A DNA stretch of 64,000 nucleotides from JALZKA01 sp033856515 (GTDB lineage Bacteria > Actinomycetota > Thermoleophilia > Solirubrobacterales > 70-9). The notes beneath the pieces were generated by a model. The model did no database searches. It was not told the DNA's origin and was given only the letters and a program-made list of their open reading frames with translations. The translations under genes and the position numbers were made by a program. The DNA lies in contig JAWVEY010000041.1 of the NCBI GenBank assembly GCA_033856515.1, positions 62,001-126,000 on the forward strand, in the 5' to 3' direction. Numbering within the stretch: the first letter of the stretch is position 1; each line of letters opens with the position of its first letter. Shown piece by piece: positions 33,591 to 41,772 of this stretch.

Positions 33591-35828
33591 CTAGTCCGGC
33601 GGCTGACGGCTGAGCTCGAAGGTGAGCGCGTTGCCGTTGCGGTTGCCGTCTCGGTCGCCGAGCGCACCCCGGCTCACCCGGACCTCCTCGCCCGGCTTCC
33701 CCTGCACGACAAGCCGGTGGCCCTGGAAGTTCACCGACGCGGTGTTGAGCCGAGTGGACCAGATGCGCGCTCGCTTTGGGCGCCAGGTGAGATCTACGTT
33801 TTCGACAGCCTCGGGATAGCGCAGCTCGATCACTGCGCGCCCGGCGCTTTGGGCGACCAGCTTTGCCTCGAGATCGCGGGCGGCGCGAAGGCGGAAGCGC
33901 TTCGACTTGAGCTTGTAGCCGTTAGCGCGGATCTTGAACCGGTATCTCCCCAGCGGTGCGGAGCGCGGTGCCTCCCAGAAAGCCTCGTATGCGTCGTTCT
34001 CGTCCACGGTCCAGAGGATGTTCAGACCCAGGTCCGAGTCGGCGGCGCGCCAGTGGCCGCGCGCCCTCCGCTGGACGATCACGAACGCGCGGTCCAGAGG
34101 GCGGTCGGTGCCGTCAGGCCCGCCCTGCCACTCAAACGAGGCGCGGTCGAGCCGGCGAGTCGAGGAGGGCTGCTGGATTGCCGATACGGCGGTCGCGCCC
34201 GTGCCGAACGGCGGAGCGTCGTCTTCGATCCCGTTGCGGCGCTCATCCTCGTCGGGAGCAGGCGCCGGCTCCCCATCGATCATCAATTCGAGAAGCGCGA
34301 TGAGGCGCTCCTCGATGAAGATGGAGGAAGCGCGGCCGAAGAGGGTCGAGCCGCCCTCGTAATGCTGGCGGTCGTATTCCTCTGGCGACGTGAAGTACTG
34401 GATGAAGTCGTTGGCAAGGCCCGAGATCACCACGCGTTCGATCCCCGAACCCTCGACCGCATCCTCTGCGTGAGCGCGCAGCGTGCGTCCCATGCCCGAG
34501 GTCATCTCGCCTGGGATGGTCACGATCGCGCGGTCGTCGACCTGAGCAGTGGTGAGCGGAACCGCCGTTGGGAAGGTGCTCCCGGTATCGGGTACCGATT
34601 GGATCTTCACTCCCTGCGGGCCCACACCGACCGGCAGGCGGTTGCCCTCGAAGGGGACCCCCGTGATGTCGAAAAGCGGTCCGCGGTTCTCCTCGGAACC
34701 GGTCAGGAACGGCATGCCGACCACCGCGTGATCATCCACGGGACCGGCCTCTGTCTCGGAGCCACAGAAACATTCGATCGTCCAGCGAGAATCGAGCTTC
34801 GGGGTGGCGGTGAGGTTTCCCCCCGCCCGATTCCAGGCCGACACGAACGCTTTTGCCTCTCTCCTGCCGACGTCGTATGCATCGGCCGGGCCGGAGAAGC
34901 GGAGGCCGGCGGTCATGTCGCCCTCGTCCGCGTTGCCGTACGCGTTCACTACCTCTTGGCGGCGGGGGACATGTCCTTCGCGTCGAATTGCGGCCTCGGC
35001 CAGACGGGCGGCGGCCGCGTGGTGATCCGCGTTGTAGTAGGCGAAGGTGGGTTTTACGACCGTGCCGTGATTGGCGAACGTGGACCAGATGCCAATCGGG
35101 ATGTTCCGGCCGGCAGAAACCTTGTCGACTCGCAACACATGGACCTGCGGGTCGATCGTATGCCGCTCGCCTTTAGGGTCCTGCTCCACCGATCCCTGGC
35201 CGAACTCTTCGTACACCTGATGCATGGCCAGGTGCGCCTCAATCGAGCGGTTTTGCGTGACGCCGAAGAGCTTGGTCTCTCCCCAGCCGGCTACGGCCGG
35301 CGCTCGATCGGAGTCGGCTCTTCGGATCGCTGTCGCAATCCGCTTGACCAGGAACGTGTAGAGCACCGGGTCGGCGGGGCTCGACAACTCGAACTCCGTT
35401 GGCGTTGTGGACGTGGGAGCGACCGTGTTGAAGGCCGGAAAGTTGGCATATCCGGCTGGCGCCGAATGGGTGTGGGAAGCGGAGATGATCACGCTCTCCT
35501 CGCCGAACCCGCGGTCCTCCAAGCGATCGACGACGTCCGCCACGAGCCCGGCGGGCACGAACCCGAGGTCCGCGGCAACGAGCGCAAGCTTGCGGTCGCC
35601 GCGCTCCAGCACGATGGAGCGCGCAAAGAGCCTTGTGAGCTGGCCCTCGGCCTTGGCGTCGGACCTGACCCAGCCCATGAGGAAGTAGCCCGTGGGCGGT
35701 GTGATGTCAGCGCGTCCGGCGCCTGCTTGGAGCTCTTCTGGCGCCGAAGCTTGAGCGTGTGTCGCGGCGGCGCCAAAGGCCGCCGCGGCGACTGCAAACG
35801 CAGCAAGACTGCGGGCAAAGCCGTTCAC
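33591..35828 (-). CDS. neutral/alkaline ceramidase-like secreted hydrolase
   Basis: A 745-residue protein from GTG 35828 with a signal peptide (to about residue 28). Ceramidase_alk family features appear in order: AGAGRADITPPTGYFLMGWV, a metal-site helix region IISASHTHSAPAGY (the His-x-His of the Zn site), FANHGTVVKP, NADEGDM, and a C-terminal Ig-like domain (WRPKRARIWSTRL). Neutral ceramidases split the amide of ceramide or related N-acyl lipids. Bacteria of this type rarely make sphingolipids, so host or community lipids, or another amide, could be the target. Confidence 0.82.
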   Translation of the reverse strand: MNGFARSLAAFAVAAAAFGAAATHAQASAPEELQAGAGRADITPPTGYFLMGWVRSDAKAEGQLTRLFARSIVLERGDRKLALVAADLGFVPAGLVADVVDRLEDRGFGEESVIISASHTHSAPAGYANFPAFNTVAPTSTTPTEFELSSPADPVLYTFLVKRIATAIRRADSDRAPAVAGWGETKLFGVTQNRSIEAHLAMHQVYEEFGQGSVEQDPKGERHTIDPQVHVLRVDKVSAGRNIPIGIWSTFANHGTVVKPTFAYYNADHHAAAARLAEAAIRREGHVPRRQEVVNAYGNADEGDMTAGLRFSGPADAYDVGRREAKAFVSAWNRAGGNLTATPKLDSRWTIECFCGSETEAGPVDDHAVVGMPFLTGSEENRGPLFDITGVPFEGNRLPVGVGPQGVKIQSVPDTGSTFPTAVPLTTAQVDDRAIVTIPGEMTSGMGRTLRAHAEDAVEGSGIERVVISGLANDFIQYFTSPEEYDRQHYEGGSTLFGRASSIFIEERLIALLELMIDGEPAPAPDEDERRNGIEDDAPPFGTGATAVSAIQQPSSTRRLDRASFEWQGGPDGTDRPLDRAFVIVQRRARGHWRAADSDLGLNILWTVDENDAYEAFWEAPRSAPLGRYRFKIRANGYKLKSKRFRLRAARDLEAKLVAQSAGRAVIELRYPEAVENVDLTWRPKRARIWSTRLNTASVNFQGHRLVVQGKPGEEVRVSRGALGDRDGNRNGNALTFELSRQPPD

Positions 35829-35866
35829 CGAGCCACCGTAGCGCGGGGGACCGTTGGGGGGCGCCG

Positions 35867-36610
35867 TTAGCCCGCGGAGCGGTCGAACGACGAGGCAAGC
35901 TGCCGCGCGTTCTCGGGAGCGAAGCCCTCAAAGTCGTTGTTGAAGTAGCCGTAGACATCCGTCTTTCGCCGCCACGCGGCGATGCGCCGGCGCCAGGTGT
36001 CGATCTCGCCGGGCGTGTACTCGCCGTGGATGCCATGGGCCCCGCGGTGGAAGCGCACGTACGCCCATGACGCGGTGACCTCGCGCGTCACGAACGGGAA
36101 TCGCGGGTCGTCACCGGTCACCAGCGCCGCGTCATGCGCGCGCAGCAGCTCGTAGGTGTCCTTGGCGAACCACGTCTCGTGGCGAAATTCGAAGCAGTGG
36201 CGTCCAGGCCGGTTGTCCAAGACATCGAGGGCGGCCTCGAGTCGCTCGAGGTCCTGGCGGAAGTTCGGCGGCAGCTGCCAGAGGACGACCGCGAGCTTCC
36301 CCGCCTTCTCCAGCGGCTTCAGCGCCTGAAAGAACCGCGTCGAGTACTTGTCGAAGCTGAGGAGGCGCTTGATGTGAGTCGTGTAGCGGCCGCCCTTGAC
36401 CGCGAACTCGAAGCCGTCCGGCGTCTGCTCGGCCCAGCCCTTGACCGCCGCCTCGGTGGGCAGGCGATAGAAGGTGTTGTTGATCTCGACCGTGTCGTAG
36501 ATGGACGAGTAGTGCTCGAGCCAGAGGCGCTGGGGCAGCTTCTCGGGGTAGAACGAGCCGCGCCAGTCCTTGTAGACCCAGCCCGAGCAGCCGATCCGGA
36601 CCGGTTTCAC
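35867..36610 (-). CDS. DUF72 domain protein
   Basis: A 247-residue protein starting at GTG 36610, which overlaps the preceding metallo-beta-lactamase gene by 4 bases; a longer upstream frame is not used. DUF72 hallmarks are present: RIGCSGWVYKDWRGSFYP, the catalytic-looking EINNTFYRLPTEAAVKGWAE, FEFAVKGGRYTTHIKRL, LWQLPPNF, FEFRHETWF, and YVRFHRG near the end. It forms a TIM-barrel-like fold (YecE type) of unknown activity. Coupling to the MBL-fold gene suggests joint expression. Confidence 0.85.
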   Translation of the reverse strand: MKPVRIGCSGWVYKDWRGSFYPEKLPQRLWLEHYSSIYDTVEINNTFYRLPTEAAVKGWAEQTPDGFEFAVKGGRYTTHIKRLLSFDKYSTRFFQALKPLEKAGKLAVVLWQLPPNFRQDLERLEAALDVLDNRPGRHCFEFRHETWFAKDTYELLRAHDAALVTGDDPRFPFVTREVTASWAYVRFHRGAHGIHGEYTPGEIDTWRRRIAAWRRKTDVYGYFNNDFEGFAPENARQLASSFDRSAG

Positions 36611-37467
36611 GCCGCTGCCACCTTCGCCACGTTGTCGCGGTGAACGGTCTCGTATGGCTCGTGGAAGACGAGGGTCCCTTCGGCAAGGGATTCCGCGACG
36701 AACTCCAGCAGCGACAGGTTGCGCAGGTCTGCGTCGTCGCGACTCTCGGTGAGCCGGCGGATGTACGCCTGCGTCGCCGCGATAAATCCTGGCGCGTAAC
36801 CCCCGTTCTCGATCACATCCGGATCGCCGTGTGCGGGCAGGATCTGCTCGGGCCCGAGCGCCGCGAGTCGTTCGAGCTCGGCGAGATGCGTGCCGAACAA
36901 CTCGGGTTCGTCCACGTAGGTGACAGTGTCCTCGAGCGTGTCGCCGGCGAACAGGATCCGCTCGCTCGGCAGCCACAGCACGGCCGCGTCGTCGGAGTGG
37001 ATGTTGAAGTGGATGAGCTCGGCCTTGCGTGAGCCGATCGTGAGCGAGAGCCGCTCGCCGAAGGTGCGCGTAGGCATCACGACCGGGGTGATCGGCGGCG
37101 GCCCGCTGAGATGGCCGCTCTCGATCGCGGCGCGGTTCGTCGTCAGGTGCTCGACAGTCCGCTCGGTCGCGATCACCTCGCAGTCGTCGAACGCGCCAGC
37201 CCCAGCGATGTGGTCGAGATGCCAGTGGCTCAGCGCGACCGTGATGTCGCTGACGCCCCGTCGCTCGAGCTCGGCGCGGACGAACTCGCCACGGTCGGGC
37301 GAGGTGTGAGTGTCGTAGACGAGCGCGGCGTCGCCCTCGACGATGGCGTAACTCGCGAGGCCCAGGACCAGGTCGTACTCGACCCAGCCTGCGCCGTCGA
37401 GCGTGGCGCCATCGGCACGTCCGTCGTAGAAGGCGAGGATGCCGTCGCTGGGCTCGAGAATGCGCAC
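36607..37467 (-). CDS. metallo-beta-lactamase-fold hydrolase
   Basis: A 286-residue protein from GTG 37467. The zinc motif HxHxDH is SHWHLDHIAG. A later His in NIHSDDAAV, the Asp in LFAGDTLED, and the final His in LPAHGDPDVI complete the binuclear site. MBL-fold hydrolases act on lactones, thioesters, RNA or beta-lactams. The call here is general because no subfamily motif is conclusive. It overlaps the downstream DUF72 gene by 4 bases. Confidence 0.85.
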   Translation of the reverse strand: MRILEPSDGILAFYDGRADGATLDGAGWVEYDLVLGLASYAIVEGDAALVYDTHTSPDRGEFVRAELERRGVSDITVALSHWHLDHIAGAGAFDDCEVIATERTVEHLTTNRAAIESGHLSGPPPITPVVMPTRTFGERLSLTIGSRKAELIHFNIHSDDAAVLWLPSERILFAGDTLEDTVTYVDEPELFGTHLAELERLAALGPEQILPAHGDPDVIENGGYAPGFIAATQAYIRRLTESRDDADLRNLSLLEFVAESLAEGTLVFHEPYETVHRDNVAKVAAA

Positions 37468-37638
37468 GGCCCGATTATCGCGCCGGGCTACCTCCGGACG
37501 CTTATACCGCTCGACGCCACCACCGGTCTCAACACAGACCCTGATTCAGTTCCTGATGACCTCGGCCAGGGGCTGGCCACGAACGGCTCCGGCTTCGAGG
37601 AGACGTTCGTCAGTGTCGCTACCTGTCTGCAGTAGGGC
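37468..37638. other. intergenic stretch between the MBL and HDAC-like genes
   Basis: 171 bases with no convincing gene. A plus-strand frame ending at 37635 reads IPLDATTGLNTDPDSVPDDL and so on to ATCLQ. It has no start of its own in this stretch, and upstream it is only the complement of the MBL gene. It may be the tail of a lost gene or chance. Confidence 0.3.
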
Positions 37639-38700
37639 TCAGCGGACCGCCGATTCGAAGCCCGTTAGCGCCTCCACGACCAGTGCGCCCATCTGGTCCA
37701 GCGCGTAGCCGCCCTCCTGGATGAACACAGTCGGGAGGCCGGCCTCCGCCAGCATGCGGCCGGCCGCGGCAAAGCCGCCCGCGGTCACGCCGAACGGCGC
37801 CTCGGGATCTGAGCCGGCGGCGTCCACGCCCAGCGCGACCACGAGTGCCCGGCACCGGCCGTCGGTTGCCCACGACACGAGCCGCTCGATTGCCTCCACC
37901 CAATTGTGGTCGCTCGCGCCGGGGTCAAGGGCTAGATTCATGTTCGCGCCCTCGCCGTCACCTGCTCCCGCCTCGCCGACGAACCCGAGGAAGTGCGGGA
38001 ACCACCCGGCCGCGGGATCGACGTGGACTGAGCCTGTCAGGACCGAACCGTCCTCCCAGAAGATCGACTGGGCGCCGTTCCCGTGGTGGGCGTCGATGTC
38101 CAGGAGGGCGACCGGGCCTCCAAGCGCGTTGCGCAGAAGAGCCGCCGCGGCCGCCGCGTTGTTCAGGTAGCACGACCCGCCGAACGCGTTGCGCGTCACG
38201 TGATGGCCCGGCGGGCGGCAAAGCGCGTAGGCGGCGCGCTCGCCCGCAACGACGAGGTCGGCGGCCGTGAGCGCCACATCGACCGCGGCCCTGGCAGCCT
38301 TCCAGGTCCCGGGACCGATCAGGGTCATCGTGTCGAAGCAGAAGGTCCCCGCGCGTGCGGCCATGTGCGTCGCCGGCTCGAAGTGATGCGAGCCGACGAG
38401 GCCAGGGTGGGGGAAGAGATAAGGCACCACCCGGTCCTGGCCGGGGTCCTCTGCGAGCCCGCTCGCCTGCCACGCCTCCCAGGCGGTGCGGAGGTACTCG
38501 ACCATCGCCGGATCGTGCAGCGAGAGCGCTTCGGCATCCGAGTGCTCGACCGGCAGGGTGATGCTCGCTCCAGCCGCCTCGAGCTCCCGGCGGATCCGCT
38601 CCGCCCGCTCGGGCAGTTCGGTGCCGGGCGTGCGAACGCCCACATAGACCTCGCCGCCCGGCTCGTGCAGCCGGTGGCTATCGCTCCAGACAACGGGCAT
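37639..38700 (-). CDS. HDAC-like / acetylpolyamine amidohydrolase-family deacetylase
   Basis: A 353-residue protein; the ATG at 38700 was preferred over 38712. The arginase-deacetylase fold is marked by YALCRPPGHHVTRNAFGGSC (tandem His), the zinc/metal loop LLDIDAHHGNGAQSIF, and GVDAAGSDPEAPFGVTAGGF towards the end. These enzymes remove acetyl or acyl groups from acetylpolyamines, acyl-lysines or short-chain amides. It is divergent from the kdd gene 166 bases away. An enzyme that frees amines from N-acyl chains would make sense upstream of an amino-acid degrading operon, but this link is inference. Confidence 0.85.
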   Translation of the reverse strand: MPVVWSDSHRLHEPGGEVYVGVRTPGTELPERAERIRRELEAAGASITLPVEHSDAEALSLHDPAMVEYLRTAWEAWQASGLAEDPGQDRVVPYLFPHPGLVGSHHFEPATHMAARAGTFCFDTMTLIGPGTWKAARAAVDVALTAADLVVAGERAAYALCRPPGHHVTRNAFGGSCYLNNAAAAAALLRNALGGPVALLDIDAHHGNGAQSIFWEDGSVLTGSVHVDPAAGWFPHFLGFVGEAGAGDGEGANMNLALDPGASDHNWVEAIERLVSWATDGRCRALVVALGVDAAGSDPEAPFGVTAGGFAAAGRMLAEAGLPTVFIQEGGYALDQMGALVVEALTGFESAVR

Positions 38701-38736
38701 CGAGACCCCCATCCGCGTATCGATAGCAGTTCTCCC

Positions 38737-38776
38737 ACGGGGACAGTCCCCACGAATGGGGACTGTCCCCTTCGTG
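38737..38776. repeat. double REP-like palindrome (two GGGGAC-n-GTCCCC units)
   Basis: Two 13-bp palindromes, GGGGACAGTCCCC (38739-38751) and GGGGACTGTCCCC (38758-38770), lie 6 bases apart. The second is embedded in a longer inverted repeat, CACGAA...TTCGTG (38752-38776 region, one bulged T). The two units differ in their central base. This looks like a short extragenic palindromic element of the type associated with single-strand (RAYT/Y1) transposases, although no transposase lies nearby. A second feature downstream is CGGGGTGCCC repeated at about 38791 and 38832. Confidence 0.6.
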
Positions 38777-38866
38777 ACCGAAGTGGCCAACGGGGTGCCC
38801 AAAGTTCGGCCGAATGTGCCCATTGACGGAACGGGGTGCCCGGGATTAGCTTCCTAACGACCGTTC

Positions 38867-39922
38867 ATGAAGATCGAGACCCACGGAGCGGAGAAGATCG
38901 CACTCGAGGTCGGCGCTGACCGCGTCGTTGCTCCGCCCGGCTTCCTTCCACAGCCCGCTGAGAGACTCGATCCGTCCGGGCCGGTCCGTCCGCATGAGCT
39001 CGAGATCGCTGTCGAGCGCCTCTGCCTCGACTCGACGTCGCATCGCCAGATCGCCGAGGGTGCCAACGATGACGCCGATGCGATGGCGGCCCGCATCCTG
39101 GAGATCGTCGCCGGGCGGGGGAAGATGCACAACCCCGTGACCGACTCCGGCGGGATTCTGACCGGCGCCGTGAGCGCCGTCGGCGCCGAGTTCCCCGACC
39201 CACCCGAGATCGGCGCGCAGGTTGTCACCCTCGCCTCGCTCACCCTGACGCCGCTACGCATTGACGAGGTGACGGACCTCGACCCGGCATCCCCGCAGGC
39301 AGGGGTGCGCGGCACCGCGTACGTCTGCGCGAGCGCTGCATGGACCGGGCGCCCACCCGATCTCACGCTCGAGAAGGCGCTCGAGGTCCTGGATGTCTGC
39401 GCAGCGGCATCGCACACGCGCGACCTGGTGCCGGTCGACGGAAGCGTGTGCGTGCTGGGCGCGGGCCACGCGGGCAAGCTCGCGCTCGCCGCCGCGCGCG
39501 ACGCTTCGCTCGCGTCGACGCTGACCGTCGTCGATGTCGACCGCGACCTTGTCACCCGCACCTGCGAGCACGGGCTCGCCGACATCGGCGTCGCCGCAGA
39601 CCTGCGCGACCCGCTCGGGGCTCTCGAGGCGATCCGGGAAGCCGGGGCCCCGCCGGCGGACCTCACCGTCGTCGTTGTGAACGCGACCGGATGCGAGCCC
39701 GCCGCGATCCTCGCCACGGCGCCGAATGGGCGGATCCTGTTCTTCTCGATGGCGACGAACTTCGGGACCGCCGCGCTCACCTCCGACGGGCTCTCGTCCA
39801 ATGCGCGGATGGTGATCGGAAGCGGCTTCTCGCCCGATCACGGCTCGTACGCGCTCGACCTTGTCCGGCGAAACCGGGGCCTGCGCGAAGCGATGGGCAT
39901 CGAGATGGGAACCGTGGCATGA
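38867..39922 (+). CDS. kdd: L-erythro-3,5-diaminohexanoate dehydrogenase
   Basis: A 351-residue NAD(P)-dependent dehydrogenase. The opening block RGKMHNPVTDSGGILTG and the mid-region LASLTLTPLRIDEV are characteristic of Kdd. The Rossmann nucleotide site is VCVLGAGHAGKLALAAARD, followed by VVDVDRD. Kdd oxidatively deaminates 3,5-diaminohexanoate to 3-keto-5-aminohexanoate in lysine fermentation and degradation. It is the first gene of a tightly packed operon, and the next start overlaps its stop (ATGA). No lysine 2,3- or 5,6-aminomutase is in the window, so the route to its substrate must be completed elsewhere. Confidence 0.85.
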   Translation: MKIETHGAEKIALEVGADRVVAPPGFLPQPAERLDPSGPVRPHELEIAVERLCLDSTSHRQIAEGANDDADAMAARILEIVAGRGKMHNPVTDSGGILTGAVSAVGAEFPDPPEIGAQVVTLASLTLTPLRIDEVTDLDPASPQAGVRGTAYVCASAAWTGRPPDLTLEKALEVLDVCAAASHTRDLVPVDGSVCVLGAGHAGKLALAAARDASLASTLTVVDVDRDLVTRTCEHGLADIGVAADLRDPLGALEAIREAGAPPADLTVVVVNATGCEPAAILATAPNGRILFFSMATNFGTAALTSDGLSSNARMVIGSGFSPDHGSYALDLVRRNRGLREAMGIEMGTVA

Positions 39923-40302
39923 GCGGCCACGAGGTGCAGATGCGATGGCGCGACCTGGATGCACTGGGGCACGTGAACCACCCCGTCGTCCTGACGTACC
40001 TGGAGGAGGGAAGGGACGCTTTCCTCGCCCGGCGCGGCATCGGGCGCGACGAGTACGTGGTCGGGCGATGCACGGTTTCGTATCAGGGCGAGATCGATCC
40101 CGCGATGGGCTCGGTCATAGTCGAGTGTGAGGTCACTGAGCTCGGTACGTCCAGCGTAAAGACGCGCGAGCGCATCATCGACTCGGCCGGGGAACCGCTG
40201 GTCGAGGCGGAGTTCGGGATCGTCCTGTGGGACCCGGAGCGCCGCACGTCCCGACCGATCACCGATGAGGAGCGCGCCGCTCTCGCGAAGGGAGACGAAT
40301 GA
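39919..40302 (+). CDS. hot-dog fold (thioesterase or Kal-like) protein
   Basis: A 127-residue single hot-dog domain protein. VQMRWRDLDALGHVNHPVVL contains the catalytic-type Asp of YbgC/4-hydroxybenzoyl-CoA thioesterases. The strands RCTVSYQGEI and TELGTSSVKTRERI complete the fold. It is sandwiched between kdd and kce with 4-base overlaps on both sides. In the known lysine pathway this slot would be the 3-aminobutyryl-CoA ammonia lyase (Kal), also a hot-dog protein. Here the sequence looks more like a thioesterase, so it could be a replacement of Kal or a side-activity enzyme. Confidence 0.75.
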   Translation: MSGHEVQMRWRDLDALGHVNHPVVLTYLEEGRDAFLARRGIGRDEYVVGRCTVSYQGEIDPAMGSVIVECEVTELGTSSVKTRERIIDSAGEPLVEAEFGIVLWDPERRTSRPITDEERAALAKGDE

Positions 40303-41126
40303 GCTGGAACTCAGACCCCGTGGTCGTCACCTGCGCCATCACCGGCGCCGACGTGTTCAGGGAGAACAACCCGAACATCCCCTACACGACCGAGGAGATC
40401 GCGGATTCGGCAATCGAGGCGGCGGAGGCCGGCGCGACCATCGTTCACCTCCACGTCCGCGAGGACGACGGCACGCCGAGCGGGCGCCCAGAGCTGTTCG
40501 TCGACGTGATCGACCGCATCCGCGCCAAGAGCCCGGTCTTGACCATGGTCTCGACTGGCGGCTCGAACGACATGACGATCGAGGAGCGCACGACGGGCCT
40601 GGAGGCAAAGCCAGACATCTCGGGCGTCGAGTCGGGGTCGATGAACTTTGGCGACGAGACCTTCATCACGCCGCCGCCGGCGGGCCGCGGCATCGCCAAG
40701 CGGGCCCAGGCCGAGGGCATCGCTCTTGAGGTCGAGGTCTTCGACGTCGGGCACGTGGTGAGCGCCGTGAAGTGGCTCGAGGATGGAGTGATCCCGGCGC
40801 CGATGCGGATCAATCTCGTCTTCGGAGTTCCCGGAGGGATTGACGCCTCGCCCGAGGCCCTCGACGCGATGCTCCGCCCGCTCCCGCCGGAGGCGTTCTG
40901 GACCGTCACCTGCATCGGCCGCCACCACCGCCGCATGCTCGGCCTGGCCCTCCTCAAGGGGGCGCCGGGCATCCGGACCGGGCTCGAGGACGTCGCCTAC
41001 ATCGAGAAGGGCGTTCACGCGCCGTCGAACGCGGCCCTCGTCGAGATGGCCTGCGACATGACCCGGTCACTCGGCCGCGAGGTGGCGAGCCAGGACCAGG
41101 CGAAGGAGCTCCTGGGGCTTGGCTGA
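40299..41126 (+). CDS. kce: 3-keto-5-aminohexanoate cleavage enzyme family (BKACE)
   Basis: A 275-residue TIM-barrel protein. BKACE features: VVTCAITGADVFRENNPNIPYT, the zinc ligands in GATIVHLHVREDDG, TMVSTGGSNDMTIEERT, MNFGDETFI, and INLVFGVPGG. It condenses 3-keto-5-aminohexanoate with acetyl-CoA, giving acetoacetate and 3-aminobutyryl-CoA. Other BKACEs take different beta-keto acids, and adjacency to kdd supports the Kce assignment. It overlaps the hot-dog gene by 4 bases and the TetR gene by 8. Confidence 0.85.
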   Translation: MSWNSDPVVVTCAITGADVFRENNPNIPYTTEEIADSAIEAAEAGATIVHLHVREDDGTPSGRPELFVDVIDRIRAKSPVLTMVSTGGSNDMTIEERTTGLEAKPDISGVESGSMNFGDETFITPPPAGRGIAKRAQAEGIALEVEVFDVGHVVSAVKWLEDGVIPAPMRINLVFGVPGGIDASPEALDAMLRPLPPEAFWTVTCIGRHHRRMLGLALLKGAPGIRTGLEDVAYIEKGVHAPSNAALVEMACDMTRSLGREVASQDQAKELLGLG

Positions 41127-41772
41127 CGCGGCGACAGTTGCTCCGCGTACCGACCGGCGCTCTTCGCGTCAGCGGGGCCCGGCGACCCGTGAGGACATCC
41201 ACGCGGTGGCGCTCGACCTCTTCGCGCGCCTGGGCTACCACGCGACTTCCATGCGCGCGATCGCGTCGGCGGCCGGCATCCAGCCTGCGGCGATCTACCA
41301 CTGGTACCCGTCGAAGGAGGCGCTTCTGGTCTACCTCCAGGACGACTTCATGGATCGGTTGACCGTCAAGCTCGAGGTCGCGATGGCAGCTCAGAAGCGG
41401 CCAGCCCTGAAGCTCGCCGCGGCGGTGCGCGAGCATGTCGTCTTCCACGGCCTCAACACGCGCGCCGCGTTCGTGACGGACTCGGAGATCCGTGCGCTCG
41501 GACCGGAGGCGAAGAAGCGCCTGATCGCCCAGCGCGACGCGTACCAGGACATCTTCATCGAGGCGACAGAGGGCGGCGTCGAGGACGGCTCGCTGCGGGT
41601 CTCGAACCCGAGGGTTGCGATGTACTCGACGCTCCTGGCGTGTACGGGGGTTGCGCTTTGGTTCGACCCGAACGGGCCCCTCACGCTGGTTGAGGTGGCC
41701 GACCTCCAGGTCGAGCTCGTCCTCTCATCTCTTGGCGCGGAGCCCGCGCTGATCGCCGAGGCAATGCAATGA
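41119..41772 (+). CDS. TetR-family regulator
   Basis: A 217-residue protein from TTG 41119. The N-terminal HTH reads TREDIHAVALDLFARLGYHA, TSMRAIASAAGIQPAAIYHW and YPSKEALLVYL, the canonical TetR pattern. The C-terminal half is the ligand-binding helical domain. It sits inside the operon and overlaps both neighbours, so it is made at the same time as the enzymes and may control the whole set. Candidate sites are the palindrome at 42728-42740 and the region upstream of kdd. Ligand unknown. Confidence 0.85.
   Translation: MADAATVAPRTDRRSSRQRGPATREDIHAVALDLFARLGYHATSMRAIASAAGIQPAAIYHWYPSKEALLVYLQDDFMDRLTVKLEVAMAAQKRPALKLAAAVREHVVFHGLNTRAAFVTDSEIRALGPEAKKRLIAQRDAYQDIFIEATEGGVEDGSLRVSNPRVAMYSTLLACTGVALWFDPNGPLTLVEVADLQVELVLSSLGAEPALIAEAMQ

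Noticed and set aside
33576..35870. Long open frame on the plus strand across the ceramidase gene
   Set aside because: It is the complement of the minus-strand ceramidase-like gene; the reading has no recognisable domains and arginine-heavy, low-complexity composition.
37111..37635. Plus-strand frame ending at 37635
   Set aside because: Most of it is the complement of the MBL-fold gene and the tail has no start of its own.
38739..38770. GGGGAC-n-GTCCCC units as DosR-type boxes
   Set aside because: The half-site spacing is 11 bases rather than the 14 or so of DosR sites, and the layout is that of a tandem palindromic repeat.
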